Source of the DNA: Candidatus Cloacimonadota bacterium
GTDB lineage: Bacteria > Cloacimonadota > Cloacimonadia > Cloacimonadales > WRIO01
DNA: 50,251 nt
Assembly: GCA_029553545.1 (NCBI GenBank)
Contig: JAKPKU010000213.1
Coordinates: 1-50,251 of the forward strand
Direction of reading: 5' to 3'
In this document: piece after piece, positions 27,622 to 37,935 of the stretch
Position numbering within the stretch: the stretch's first letter is position 1
Layout: every line of letters begins with the position of its first letter
Program-made: the position numbers and the translations under genes
Notes under the pieces: model-generated
Told to the model about the DNA's origin: nothing
What the model saw: the letters and a program-made list of their open reading frames with translations, nothing else
The model's database searches: none

Positions 27622-30600
27622 TTAAAAATCCAACACCTCGTCTATGGATTCTTCGTGTTCGTCAATTTCATCGCTATGAGCGAACATTTGGATGATTTCT
27701 TTAATGGTTTTACCATTCTTAATCTCTTTCTGTACCATTTGATTATAGTATTTTGTTCCTGTTCCGACTGGGATTCTGTATCCAAGTATAATGCTTTCTT
27801 TTAGTCCTTCAAGGAAGTCAAGACGACCTTCGATCGATGCTTCGGTCAAGACACGTGAAGTCTCTTGGAATGCTGCAGCGGAGAGCCAGCTATCTGTTAA
27901 TAGAGATGCCTTAGTAATACCCAAAAGTATTTGCTCAAACTTTGCAACTTTTTCATCGATAGTAAGAATCTTATCTTCTCTCTTGATTTCAATGGTCTCG
28001 ATACGCTTATTCTCTTTAATAACGGCATTTTTATCTACTAATTCGCCTTCAAGAAAATTGGTATAGCCAGGGTTTGAGATACGAACTTTATTAAACATTT
28101 GACGAATAATCACCGAAACGTGCTTATCGTCGATTTTAACTCCTTGTTTACGATATACTTCTTGCACTTCATTGAGAATAAGGAATTGGGCTGCTTTAAT
28201 ACCTTTCGCTTTTAAGATGTCGTGAGGATCTAAAATACCGTCAGATAATGCGTCACCACTTTCTACTAAATCTCCTTGATGGACAATAATACGCTTTCCA
28301 GGAGGAACAATATATTTCTCTTGTATTTCATTTTCATTTTCGCCTGTATCTGCTGTAACATAAATTGCACGACCTGACTTTGTCAAGTCACCGATTGATA
28401 CTCTACCTGTAATAAATGAAATCAAAGCTTTGTCTTTGGGTTCACGTGCTTCAAACAAGTCTTGGACACGTGGAAGACCACCAGTAATATCTCTTTGTTT
28501 TATAGTGATACGTGTTGATTTACCGAGAATATCACCAATCTCTACTTTATCACCTTCGGCAACTTCAAGCACTAAGCCTGTTGGCAAAAGGAGCTTTTCT
28601 TCTTTTGTATTTTCGCTATTTACAATAGCTATTTGTGGTTGAATTCTACGATCTTTACTCTCAATAATCGTGATTTCTCTTTGACCTGTGAGATCGTTAA
28701 ACTCTTCTTTATAAGTAAAGTCTTTTTGGAAGTTCTCAAATTTAACCACACCACTCGTTGTCGCAATCAATGAGTTATTGTAATGGTCCCAACTAAATAG
28801 CTTGGTATTTTTAACTATCTTCTGACCATCACGAACATCGATTTTTGCCGAGTATTCAACTTTATATTCTTCTTGAACAACGTTTTTCTCGTCTAATACT
28901 TGAATTCTACCCAAGTGACTGACAGAGATCAGTTCTTCATTTTTATTAACAACATAGTTCATTCTATCGAATTTAATAGTACCATCATAATTGGAAGTGA
29001 CTTCTGCACGTTCTACGTCTGTGCTGGCTGTACCACCAATATGGAAGGTTCTCAGGGTAAGCTGTGTACCAGGCTCGCCAATACTTTGAGCTGCAATAAT
29101 ACCCACAGGCTCACCGATATTGGTCAACTTATTATTGCTCAGGTTTTTACCATAGCATTTCATGCACAAGCCTTTTACCTCTTCGCAAGTCAAGACGGAG
29201 CGAATTTTCACAGAGAAGATACCTCTTTGTTGAATAATTGTTGCTTTTTCATCGTCAATATATTCATTAGCATGTACGATAATCTTATCTGTAATTGGGT
29301 CTTTCACATCTTCTGCTGCAAATCTACCTTCGATACGATCTTTAATCGATTGAATTGTCTCTAAACCTTCTTTTAATGGTGTAACCAAGAGTCCTTCGAT
29401 AGTACCACAGTCTTCTGAAGTAATAATTGCGTTTTGTGCCACGTCAACGAGACGGCGTGTAAGATAACCAGCATCCGCAGTTTTAAGAGCGGTATCTGCA
29501 AGACCTTTACGTGCACCGTGAGTTGAAATAAAGTACTGCAATACAGAAAGCCCTTCTTTAAAGTTAGACTTAATAGGAGATTCAATAATTTCAGCTTCAC
29601 CGTAGCTTGTTGACTTCGCAGGTTTTGCCATCAGACCACGCATACCACCGAGCTGTTTAATCTGGTCTTTACCACCACGCGCACCAGACAGATACATCAT
29701 ATAAATAGAGTTAAACCCATCTTTATCTTTCACCAATTCTTCCATCAGTGCTTCTGTAACCTGTTCTGTTGCAATTTTCCATTTATCAATGATACGAGAG
29801 CTTCTTTCGTTTTCTGTAATACCACCATTTTGATAAATATCATCTATTTCTTTAATTTGACGTTCTGTTTCTTCGATAATATCATTCTTCTTTTCAGGAA
29901 CAACAATATCGCTAAAGCTAAACGTGATACCAGCTTTGGTAGCGTATTTAAATCCAATATCTTTAATATCGTCCAATAAAATCGCTGTTCTTGCTTGACC
30001 AACTAATCTATAGCTTTTCATCGCTAAGTCATTCAGCTTGCCTTTATCAAAAGTAATGTTTTGAAAGCCTAATTCTTTGGGCAATATACTATTAAAGATC
30101 ACGCGTCCTACGGTAGTTGTATACCAAACTCTTTCTTTTGAATCTACGTCGTCAGCTTTAATTCTAATCCAAGTGTGTAAGTCAAAAGTACGATTAGGTT
30201 TATCTTGTCCTTTTTGCATATTCAAAGCTTCTTCTCTTTCATAAGCGAGCATGACTTCTTCAAATGATGCAAAATGTTTTAACTTCTCGATTGGATCTGG
30301 TTCTTGTGGCTTGGTATTAGTTAGATAAAAGCAGCCCAAAACGATGTCTTGGCTCGCTGCCATCGCAAGTTTACCATTTGCAGGTAGCAATAAGTTTCTC
30401 GCAGATAACATCAAGGTTCTTGCTTCCATTTGTGCTTCATAGGAGAGAGGTACGTGGACAGCCATTTGGTCACCGTCGAAGTCAGCATTAAACGGGCTAC
30501 AGACCATTGGATGCAATTCAATTGCTTTACTCTCTGTCAATACAGGCATAAATGCTTGTATACCCAATCTATGAAGGGTTGGTGCTCTATTGAGCAATAC

Positions 30601-31851
30601 AGGATAATCTTCGATTACTTCTTCTAAGATTTTCCAAATCTGTGGTTGTTTTTTCTCAACCATTTTTTTAGCTGATTTGCTCTTATCAATTTCACCGTAT
30701 TTTTCAAGCTTTTCGATAATAAAGGGCTTGAATAATTCAATCGCCATATCTTTTGGCAGACCGCATTGATGAATCTTCAAGTGTGGTCCTACGGTAATAA
30801 CTGAACGTCCAGAGTAGTCAACACGTTTACCCAAGAGGTTTTGTCTAAATCTACCTTGTTTTCCTTTGAGCTGATCAGTCAATGATTTCAATGGTCGATT
30901 GCCTCTACCTTTTACAGGGCGTGCCTTGCTCTGATTGTCGATCAAAGCATCTACCGCCTCTTGCAGCATTCTTTTTTCATTTCGAAGAATCACTTCTGGG
31001 GCGTGAATATCTATTAATTGTTTTAATCTATTATTTCTGGAGATAACTCTACGATACAAATCATTAAAGTCAGCTGTAGCAAACCTTCCGCCTTCCAGCG
31101 CAACTAATGGTCTTAGAGTTGGTGGCAAGACAGGCAATACTTCGAGCACCATCCATTCAGGTCTGTTTCCAGAACGAATAAAAGCTTCTACCACTTTCAG
31201 TTTACGAATAAGCTTTTGTTTTCTAAAAGCAGATGTCTCATTAGCGAGAGGAGCCTTAATCTTGTATGCCTCATTTTCGAGATTGAGACCTTCAAGCAAT
31301 TCTCTGATCGCTTCTGCGCCCATTTTTGCCTTAAAGTTTGGTCCCACTTTATCGATGATTTCATAGTATTCATCTGCATCGATTAGGTCGAGTTTCTCAT
31401 AATCGCTTTCACCTGGATCGAGCACTATATATGATTCATAATAAAGGACACGTTCTAATTTATTAACTGTTAAATCGAGCAAAGCCCCTATTTTTGAAGG
31501 TGAGCTTTTGACAAACCAAATATGTGCTACAGGGACTGCAAGTTCAATATGTCCCATTCTTGAGCGTCTGACTCTTGATGATGTAACTTCCACGCCGCAT
31601 CGATCGCAGACAATGGTCATAGATGATCTTTTTTTGTATTTACCGCAGCTACATTCATAGTCTTTTTCTGGTCCAAATATCTTTTCGCAGAAGAGACCGT
31701 CTTTCTCTGGTTTTAATGATCTATAGTTTAAAGTCTCAGGTTTTGTTACTTCGCCTCTTGACCATGAGCGGATTTTTTCTGGAGATGCAACTCTGATCCG
31801 AACGGCATCATAGTTAGTGGTTTGTTTTGGGATTTTATTGTCGTTACTCAT
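27622..31851 (-). CDS. rpoC: DNA-directed RNA polymerase subunit beta'
   Basis: The product is 1409 residues and complete. The N-terminal zinc site is CSCGKYKK...CDRCGVEV. The catalytic metal-binding loop is NADFDGDQM. The second zinc site is CEEVKGLCMKCYG. The bridge-helix/trigger-loop part includes GLADTALKTADAGYLTRRLVDV and IGEPGTQLTLRTFHIGGTAS. The C-terminal omega-contact region is present (AAFQETSRVLTEASIEG). It starts 9 bp after rpoB and forms the polymerase core with it. The acidic tail (SDEIDEHEESIDEVLDF) is common in the family. Confidence 0.98.
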   Translation of the reverse strand: MSNDNKIPKQTTNYDAVRIRVASPEKIRSWSRGEVTKPETLNYRSLKPEKDGLFCEKIFGPEKDYECSCGKYKKRSSMTIVCDRCGVEVTSSRVRRSRMGHIELAVPVAHIWFVKSSPSKIGALLDLTVNKLERVLYYESYIVLDPGESDYEKLDLIDADEYYEIIDKVGPNFKAKMGAEAIRELLEGLNLENEAYKIKAPLANETSAFRKQKLIRKLKVVEAFIRSGNRPEWMVLEVLPVLPPTLRPLVALEGGRFATADFNDLYRRVISRNNRLKQLIDIHAPEVILRNEKRMLQEAVDALIDNQSKARPVKGRGNRPLKSLTDQLKGKQGRFRQNLLGKRVDYSGRSVITVGPHLKIHQCGLPKDMAIELFKPFIIEKLEKYGEIDKSKSAKKMVEKKQPQIWKILEEVIEDYPVLLNRAPTLHRLGIQAFMPVLTESKAIELHPMVCSPFNADFDGDQMAVHVPLSYEAQMEARTLMLSARNLLLPANGKLAMAASQDIVLGCFYLTNTKPQEPDPIEKLKHFASFEEVMLAYEREEALNMQKGQDKPNRTFDLHTWIRIKADDVDSKERVWYTTTVGRVIFNSILPKELGFQNITFDKGKLNDLAMKSYRLVGQARTAILLDDIKDIGFKYATKAGITFSFSDIVVPEKKNDIIEETERQIKEIDDIYQNGGITENERSSRIIDKWKIATEQVTEALMEELVKDKDGFNSIYMMYLSGARGGKDQIKQLGGMRGLMAKPAKSTSYGEAEIIESPIKSNFKEGLSVLQYFISTHGARKGLADTALKTADAGYLTRRLVDVAQNAIITSEDCGTIEGLLVTPLKEGLETIQSIKDRIEGRFAAEDVKDPITDKIIVHANEYIDDEKATIIQQRGIFSVKIRSVLTCEEVKGLCMKCYGKNLSNNKLTNIGEPVGIIAAQSIGEPGTQLTLRTFHIGGTASTDVERAEVTSNYDGTIKFDRMNYVVNKNEELISVSHLGRIQVLDEKNVVQEEYKVEYSAKIDVRDGQKIVKNTKLFSWDHYNNSLIATTSGVVKFENFQKDFTYKEEFNDLTGQREITIIESKDRRIQPQIAIVNSENTKEEKLLLPTGLVLEVAEGDKVEIGDILGKSTRITIKQRDITGGLPRVQDLFEAREPKDKALISFITGRVSIGDLTKSGRAIYVTADTGENENEIQEKYIVPPGKRIIVHQGDLVESGDALSDGILDPHDILKAKGIKAAQFLILNEVQEVYRKQGVKIDDKHVSVIIRQMFNKVRISNPGYTNFLEGELVDKNAVIKENKRIETIEIKREDKILTIDEKVAKFEQILLGITKASLLTDSWLSAAAFQETSRVLTEASIEGRLDFLEGLKESIILGYRIPVGTGTKYYNQMVQKEIKNGKTIKEIIQMFAHSDEIDEHEESIDEVLDF

Positions 31852-31860
31852 ATTGTCTCC

Positions 31861-34800
31861 TTATATATCCTTAGTCATGACAAAGTCTATGTCAAAACAT
31901 AATGATTTTAATTCGCTGATTAATACATTGAAAGACTCTGGAGTACCAGGTTTAGGTACATTTTGACCAGAAGTTATTGCCTTATAAGCGCTAATTCTTC
32001 CTTCAACGTCATCAGATTTTAATGTCAGCATTTCTTCAAGTAAATAAGCTGCACCATATGCTTCAAGAGCCCAAACTTCCATTTCACCCAATCTTTGTCC
32101 ACCGTGTTGTGCTTTACCGCCAAGTGGTTGTTGAGTAATGAGAGAGTAAGGACCTGTGGAGCGTGCGTGCATTTTATCAGCGACTAAGTGATTTAATTTA
32201 AGCATATAGATAATACCAACGGTAACATTTTCTTTGAATCTTTCGCCTGTTTTACCATCGTATAATACGCGTTTTCCGTCTTCTGGCAATCCTGCTAATC
32301 TGAGCTCATTTTGGATATCTTCAGGTTCTGCACCGTCAAAAACAGGAGTTTCTACGTCAAAACCGAGTGTCTTTGCTGCCATACCCAAGTGAGTCTCCAT
32401 GATCTGCCCAATATTCATACGAGATGGAACGCCCAATGTATTCAAAATAATATCTACTGGCTCTCCATTATCTAAGAATGGCATATCTTCGATAGGACAA
32501 ATTTTTGAGATTACGCCTTTATTACCGTGACGTCCAGCCATTTTGTCGCCAACTTGAATCTTGCGTTTTTTCGCAATATATACTTTTACCATTTTACGAA
32601 CACCATATGGTAATTCATCACCATGTTTGAGGCGCTCTCTTTTTTTCTTGTAAATATTATCTGTATCTTCTAATGCATGTTTAACTTTTTGTATAACATC
32701 ATAGTAGATGATTTGATTTTTATCATGATTTTCAACCAATTCAAAATCAAGGTTCAATTTCTTAAAGTTTATCTTTTTGATATCTTCTTTAGTAATCTTT
32801 TTGCCTGGTGCGATTATAAAGTTACTTTGCTTTTCTTCCATAATGGTTTTAGCAACTTCACCTTCTAATAATTCGCTCAATTTTTTCTTTAAGAAGTTAT
32901 CTACACGTCTGACTCTTTCATCTTTTTCTCTTTTCAAGCGTGCAATATCGTCTTTTTTCTCTTCTTCAAAGTCTTTTATATCTTCAAGTCTGGAGAAAAC
33001 TTTTACGTCGATTACAATGCCTTCCATGCCTGGTTTTGCTTTTAAAGAGGTATTAGTAAAGTCGCCAGCGCGATCACCAAATAATGCTCTCATCAATGAT
33101 TCTTCTGGTGATGGATCAATTTCTGAGCTCTTTGGTGTGATTTTACCAACTATTATATCACCTGCTTTGATCACTGAACCAACGCGGATAATACCTGTTT
33201 TATCGAGATTTCTTGCAGCTACCACAGGTACGTTAGGGATATCATAAGCGAGTTTTTCTGTACCGTTTTTAGTGTTTCTGACCAAGAGTTCTTTTACTTC
33301 AATATAAATTGAGGTGAGTATATCTTCTCTTGCCACTTTTTCACTGAGAATAATAGCGTCTTCATAGTTATAACCATACCAAGGCATAAATGCTACAAGC
33401 ATGTTTCTACCAAGGGCAAGTCTATTATCTTCGACACATGGTCCGTCTGTAATGATATCGCCAGCTTTAACTTCTTGTCCAACCTCTACAATTGGTCTTT
33501 GGTTAAAGCATGTATCTTGATTAGAACGAAGATATTTCTTTAAATATATTCTATTTTCATCTGTGAGATCAATTTGATCATCATTAGCATCTTTACGTTT
33601 TAAATCGATATATGATGATGTAATATGTTCAACAATACCATCATATGGCGCTGTGAGACATGCACCAGAGTCTTGCGCTACAACACTTTCAAGCCCTGTT
33701 CCTACAACGGGAGCTTCTGGGTTTAAAAGTGGTACTGCCTGACGTTGCATGTTTGAGCCCATCAATGCACGGTTACCGTCATCATGCTCTAAGAAAGGAA
33801 TTAATGCTGCTGAAACAGAGACGATTTGTTGTGGTGAAACATCCATATACTGAATGTCATTTCTGCTCACTTGAATAAATTCATCTTTAAAACGAGCAAG
33901 CACATACTCATCCATAATCATACTATCATCGTCAATATTTGCAGTAGCTTGACCGATAACATACTTATCTTCTTCGGTTGGATTGAGATAGTATATTTCA
34001 TTTGTAACTCTACCATTTTCCACTTTTATATAAGGAGTTTCTAAAAATCCTAATCTATTAATTGATGAAAAAAGCGATGGAGAAACAATCAAACCAATAT
34101 TCGCACCCTCGGGTGTCTCTACTGGGCAAATACGACCATAGTGAGAGAAGTGAACGTCACGAACTTCAAAGCCTGCTCTTTCACGTGTCAGACCGCCTGG
34201 TCCCAATGCAGAAAATGATCTTTTATGTTTGATCGCTGCCAATGGGTTGGTCTGCTCCATAAATTGAGAAAGCTGTCCAGTTAAGAAAAATGAATTAACT
34301 ACGCCAATTAAGGCATTACAGTTGATTAAGTCATGCACATTAGGTTCTTCTTGCAAGCTTGATAGGTTCATTCTTTCAGAAGCAGTTCTTGCGACACGGT
34401 AAAGTCCGATAACATACTGTTCTTCAAGCAATTCACCAACAGTTCTGATACGGCGATTTTCAAGGTGATCAATATCATCAACTTCCGCTACGCCTGCGTA
34501 TATTTTTATTAATTTATCAATTAGTGCAAAAATATCATCAGCGGTGAGTATAGTGGTATTTTGGTCAGTATCTAAACCAAGGCTTTGGTTTAATTTATAA
34601 CGTCCCACTTCGCCGAGATTATATCTTTTTTCATCGAAGATTAGTTTTTCAAAGTAAGCAAGAGCAGCTTCATCAGATATTTCTTCGCCTGGTCTCATTA
34701 TTGAAAAGATTTTTTGAGCAGCTTCAGTTTGTGTAGTTGTATTATCTTTTGCTAATGTATTTTCAATAATTTTATGCCAAGCTTCAGTTCCAGCTTTCAA

Positions 34801-35661
34801 TACTTTTATTTTTTTTATTTTTGCGTCAAGAAGGTCGCTCTGCAATTCTGGAGTGATTTCTTCAGCAGCATCAGCTAATACTTCACCATTTTTTGGATCG
34901 ATAGCATTTTCATAGAGATATCTTCCTTTAGCATCAGCGGTTTCGATAGTTTCGCTTATGTAAAATTTATTTCTAATTTCATGGTTTTCTGATAATCCTA
35001 AGCAGCGCAAGAGTACAGAGACAGGGAATTTCCTTTTTTTATCGATATACACGTGCATTGTCTCGTATGAATCGATAGAAAATTCGAGCCAAGATCCATT
35101 AAAAGGGATGATCTTTGCCGCATAAGTTTCTTTACCAGCAGATTGTCTTTCTTCTGTAAAAAACACACCTGGTGAGCGGTGCAATTGGGAGATGATAACT
35201 CTTTCCGCACCATTTATAATGAATGTACCAAGTTGTGTAATCAATGGGATATTTCCTAAATAAACCTCTTGTTCAATAACATTTTTCACATGTTTTTGCC
35301 CAGTTTGTTTGAGGACTTCTTCGTCATAGCAAATCAATTCCATTTTTGCTTTTACAGGTGCATCGTAGGTTAAATTTCTTTCTACGCACTCATCGATATC
35401 GTATTTTTCTTTAAGAATCATATATTCGATGAATTCCAATCGATACAGACCTTTTGTATCGCTTATTGGGAATATTTGTTCAAATACAGATTGCATTCCT
35501 TTTTTTGCTCTTTGGCTTGGATGCAATTCTGCTTGTAAAAAGTCATTATAAGAGTCTATTTGAGCTTGAATTAGGTTTGGTACTTCAACTTTTTGAATAC
35601 CTAATTCCTCAAATCTCTTTGTAATGCGGGAATAACTTTTGATCTGTTTTTTCAAAAGCAT
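31861..35661 (-). CDS. rpoB: DNA-directed RNA polymerase subunit beta
   Basis: The product is 1266 residues and complete. Landmarks are SPGVFF, LGPGGLTRERAGFEVRDVH, the PVETPEGANIGLI block, GYNYEDAIILSE, KMAGRHGNKGVIS and the C-terminal GGKAQHGGQRLGEMEVWALEAYGAAYLL. In the rifampicin pocket (residues about 462-490) it reads QLSQFMEQTNPLAAIKHKRSFSALG. Compared with Escherichia coli this has E at 516, T at 518, S at 529 and F at 530. The ribosome site AAGGAG precedes the ATG. A 130-bp gap with a strong hairpin separates it from rplL. Confidence 0.98.
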   Translation of the reverse strand: MLLKKQIKSYSRITKRFEELGIQKVEVPNLIQAQIDSYNDFLQAELHPSQRAKKGMQSVFEQIFPISDTKGLYRLEFIEYMILKEKYDIDECVERNLTYDAPVKAKMELICYDEEVLKQTGQKHVKNVIEQEVYLGNIPLITQLGTFIINGAERVIISQLHRSPGVFFTEERQSAGKETYAAKIIPFNGSWLEFSIDSYETMHVYIDKKRKFPVSVLLRCLGLSENHEIRNKFYISETIETADAKGRYLYENAIDPKNGEVLADAAEEITPELQSDLLDAKIKKIKVLKAGTEAWHKIIENTLAKDNTTTQTEAAQKIFSIMRPGEEISDEAALAYFEKLIFDEKRYNLGEVGRYKLNQSLGLDTDQNTTILTADDIFALIDKLIKIYAGVAEVDDIDHLENRRIRTVGELLEEQYVIGLYRVARTASERMNLSSLQEEPNVHDLINCNALIGVVNSFFLTGQLSQFMEQTNPLAAIKHKRSFSALGPGGLTRERAGFEVRDVHFSHYGRICPVETPEGANIGLIVSPSLFSSINRLGFLETPYIKVENGRVTNEIYYLNPTEEDKYVIGQATANIDDDSMIMDEYVLARFKDEFIQVSRNDIQYMDVSPQQIVSVSAALIPFLEHDDGNRALMGSNMQRQAVPLLNPEAPVVGTGLESVVAQDSGACLTAPYDGIVEHITSSYIDLKRKDANDDQIDLTDENRIYLKKYLRSNQDTCFNQRPIVEVGQEVKAGDIITDGPCVEDNRLALGRNMLVAFMPWYGYNYEDAIILSEKVAREDILTSIYIEVKELLVRNTKNGTEKLAYDIPNVPVVAARNLDKTGIIRVGSVIKAGDIIVGKITPKSSEIDPSPEESLMRALFGDRAGDFTNTSLKAKPGMEGIVIDVKVFSRLEDIKDFEEEKKDDIARLKREKDERVRRVDNFLKKKLSELLEGEVAKTIMEEKQSNFIIAPGKKITKEDIKKINFKKLNLDFELVENHDKNQIIYYDVIQKVKHALEDTDNIYKKKRERLKHGDELPYGVRKMVKVYIAKKRKIQVGDKMAGRHGNKGVISKICPIEDMPFLDNGEPVDIILNTLGVPSRMNIGQIMETHLGMAAKTLGFDVETPVFDGAEPEDIQNELRLAGLPEDGKRVLYDGKTGERFKENVTVGIIYMLKLNHLVADKMHARSTGPYSLITQQPLGGKAQHGGQRLGEMEVWALEAYGAAYLLEEMLTLKSDDVEGRISAYKAITSGQNVPKPGTPESFNVLISELKSLCFDIDFVMTKDI

Positions 35662-35749
35662 CTCCTTTTCAGAATAAAAAAATGGTTAAAAAGGGTTGTT
35701 TGATAATTGATCTTTTAAGTTCAAAAACACTTGTTTTCATATATGACAT

Positions 35750-35775
35750 AAGGGAACGACAGAGGTCGCTCCCTT
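35750..35775. promoter_or_regulatory. Hairpin in the rplL-rpoB gap
   Basis: An 11-bp stem AAGGGAACGAC/GTCGCTCCCTT with a 4-nt loop lies 16 bp after rplL. On the operon strand it is not followed by a U-run; on the plus strand TTTTATTTT follows. The rplL-rpoB gap carries an attenuator and RNase III site in Escherichia coli, so a processing or attenuation role here is a fair analogy only. Confidence 0.6.
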
Positions 35776-35791
35776 TTATTTTAATCTGAAA

Positions 35792-36169
35792 TTATTTAAT
35801 TTCAACAGAAGCACCAGCTTCTACTAATTTTGCTTTTGCTGCTTCAGCTTCTGCTTTTTCGACATTTTCAAGAACAGCTTTAGGAGTGCTATCAACTAAG
35901 TCTTTAGCTTCTTTTAATCCTAAACCAGATACTAATTCACGAACAACTTTAATAACGTTGATTTTTTTGTCGCCTGCGCTTGTAATAATAACGTTAAATT
36001 CAGTCTTTTCTTCAGCAGCAGCTGCAGGAGCAGCGCCAGCAGCAGCAACTGCAACAGGAGCAGCAGCTGTTACGCCAAATATTTCTTCAAGTTCTTTAAC
36101 TAATTCTGAAAGTTCAATTACTGTCATTTCTTTCAGGATATCAATGATTTGTTGTTTTTTATCAGACAT
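35792..36169 (-). CDS. rplL: 50S ribosomal protein L7/L12
   Basis: The 125-residue length is standard. It has an N-terminal dimer helix ([22 protein letters not shown]), an Ala-rich flexible hinge (about residues 35-55) and a C-terminal domain that recruits translational GTPases ([35 protein letters not shown]). It forms the stalk with L10, encoded 24 bp upstream. GGAGGAAAA precedes the ATG. Confidence 0.97.
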   Translation of the reverse strand: MSDKKQQIIDILKEMTVIELSELVKELEEIFGVTAAAPVAVAAAGAAPAAAAEEKTEFNVIITSAGDKKINVIKVVRELVSGLGLKEAKDLVDSTPKAVLENVEKAEAEAAKAKLVEAGASVEIK

Positions 36170-36193
36170 TTTTCCTCCAAATGAATATATACT

Positions 36194-36730
36194 TTAATTT
36201 GTTTTGCTTTTTGCAATTTCGTCTACACAGTAAACGAATTTTCTTATGATACCTTGCAGGGTTCCAACAAAACCACTGATAGGTGAATTGAAGCTCGCAA
36301 GAACCTTTGAGATTAATTCTTCGCGAGGTGGTAAATCAGCTAATTGTAATAATTGTGCAGATCCAAATAAATCGCCACTGATGAGTCCTGCTTTAAAAAA
36401 GAGCATTTCTTTGCGCTCTTTTTCCAATTCCGTTTCTACGAACTTTTTTACTACTCGAGCAGGAGCAACTTCATCTTTTACAGAAACTGCAACAGCTGTA
36501 GGTCCACTAAGATGAGAGTCAAGATTTGTGATATCTAACTCTTTTAAAGCAAGTTTGATCAATGTGTTTTTTGCAACGAAATAATCAACATCTGCTTGTC
36601 TAAATTTGCTTCTTAATAGACTGTCTTCTTCAACATTAATTCCTTTGTAGTCCACAAGTACAATCGCGCGTGCGTCTTTTAATCTTTGTTTAATTTCTTC
36701 GACTTTGTTAATATTATAGTCTTTTGGCAT
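36194..36730 (-). CDS. rplJ: 50S ribosomal protein L10
   Basis: The product is 178 residues from the ATG at 36728-36730, chosen because AGGAGGG lies six bases upstream. A nine-codon upstream extension would run into the end of rplA and has no ribosome site. Family motifs are VLVDYKGINVEEDSLLRSKFRQ, YFVAKNTLIKLAL and LSGPTAVAV. L10 anchors L7/L12 dimers on 23S rRNA and in many bacteria represses its own operon by binding the leader; I do not identify that leader here. Confidence 0.96.
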   Translation of the reverse strand: MPKDYNINKVEEIKQRLKDARAIVLVDYKGINVEEDSLLRSKFRQADVDYFVAKNTLIKLALKELDITNLDSHLSGPTAVAVSVKDEVAPARVVKKFVETELEKERKEMLFFKAGLISGDLFGSAQLLQLADLPPREELISKVLASFNSPISGFVGTLQGIIRKFVYCVDEIAKSKTN

Positions 36731-36740
36731 GATTACCCTC

Positions 36741-37445
36741 CTATTTCTTCGCTTCAAGTGTTATTGAATTAACACTGATCTTGATGCTGGGGTTCATGGT
36801 TGATGTGATGGTCACTGATTTTATAAATTGACCTTTTAATGCAGCAGGACGTTCTTTAATGATAGCAGATACAAGAGCTAAGATATTCTCTTTCAAATCT
36901 TCTACACTAAAGGATAATCTACCTGCAGGAATATGAAGGTTGGCGAACTTATCAACTCTATAAGCCACTTTGCCACCTTTAGCATCCTTAATTGCATTGG
37001 CAATATCCATTGTAACGGTGCCAACTTTGGGGTTAGGCATTAAGTTACGAGGACCTAAAACACGACCAATACGACCAATTTTACCCATAAGGTTAGGAGT
37101 TGCAATCACAGTGTCAAATTCAAACCAACCACCTGAGATCTTCTCAATGAGGTCGTCGACTCCAACATAGTCTGCACCCGCTTCTTTTGCTTCATCGGCT
37201 TTATCGCCTTCTGCAAATACTAATACTCGTACTGTCTTACCAGTACCTTTTGGCAAAACGAGTGAGTTACGAATCTGTTGATCTGCTTTTCGGGGATCAA
37301 CACCTAAATTCATATGCAACTCAACCGTCTCATCGAATTTGGCTGTAGGGAATTGTTTGAGTATCTCAAGACCTTTACTTAGATCATAATACTCTAAATG
37401 ATTCACCGATTCCAGCGCTTTTTTGTACCGTTTACTTCTTACCAT
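36741..37445 (-). CDS. rplA: 50S ribosomal protein L1
   Basis: The 234-residue length is standard. L1 forms the mobile stalk near the E site and can act as a translational repressor of the L11-L1 message. Motifs: FDETVELHMNLGVDPRKADQQIR, GKTVRVLVFA, NLMGKIGRIGRVLGPRNLMPNPKVGTV, and the C-terminal SVTITSTMNPSIKI. It starts 38 bp after rplK. Confidence 0.97.
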   Translation of the reverse strand: MVRSKRYKKALESVNHLEYYDLSKGLEILKQFPTAKFDETVELHMNLGVDPRKADQQIRNSLVLPKGTGKTVRVLVFAEGDKADEAKEAGADYVGVDDLIEKISGGWFEFDTVIATPNLMGKIGRIGRVLGPRNLMPNPKVGTVTMDIANAIKDAKGGKVAYRVDKFANLHIPAGRLSFSVEDLKENILALVSAIIKERPAALKGQFIKSVTITSTMNPSIKISVNSITLEAKK

Positions 37446-37483
37446 TTACACTCCTTTGAATACATCTCCTGCAGTTGCATTAA

Positions 37484-37915
37484 TTAGTCACTGATTGTGA
37501 CACCCATGCTTCTTGCAGTGCCAGCGATAGTACTCTTAGCAGACTCTAAGGAATAACAGTTCATGTCTTTCATCTTCAGTTCGGCAATTTTCTTTAATTG
37601 TGCTTTGGTAATTGATCCAACCTTTGTTTTGTTGGGAACACCTGAGCCTTTTGCCAATCCAGCTTCTTTTCTTATTAAGACAGCAGCTGGAGGGGTTTTG
37701 ATCTCGAAGCTGAAAGATTTATTTTTCGCAACATAGATAACGACTGGAAATATCATTCCAGGGCTATCTGCTGTTTTGTCGTTAAACTCTTTACAAAACT
37801 GTGGGATATTGACACCAGCTTGTCCTAATGCAGGACCCACTGGTGGTGCTGGAGTTGCTTTTCCAGCTGGCAATTGTAATTTAATTATATGTACTACGTC
37901 TTTAGGTTTAGCCAT
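37484..37915 (-). CDS. rplK: 50S ribosomal protein L11
   Basis: The 143-residue length is standard. L11 forms the GTPase-associated centre with 23S rRNA. The N-terminal thiopeptide-contact segment [20 protein letters not shown] is intact, as are [12 protein letters not shown] and the C-terminal GTARSMGV. It lies 20 bp after nusG. Confidence 0.97.
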   Translation of the reverse strand: MAKPKDVVHIIKLQLPAGKATPAPPVGPALGQAGVNIPQFCKEFNDKTADSPGMIFPVVIYVAKNKSFSFEIKTPPAAVLIRKEAGLAKGSGVPNKTKVGSITKAQLKKIAELKMKDMNCYSLESAKSTIAGTARSMGVTISD

Positions 37916-37935
37916 TTTATTTCCTCTATTTTAAT

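Noticed and set aside
35750-35775. Calling the rplL-rpoB hairpin a terminator of the operon
   Set aside because: On the operon strand no U-run follows the stem, and rpoB must be transcribed through it.
36731-36757. Nine-codon N-terminal extension of L10
   Set aside because: It overlaps the rplA stop and lacks a ribosome site, whereas AGGAGGG precedes the ATG at 36730.
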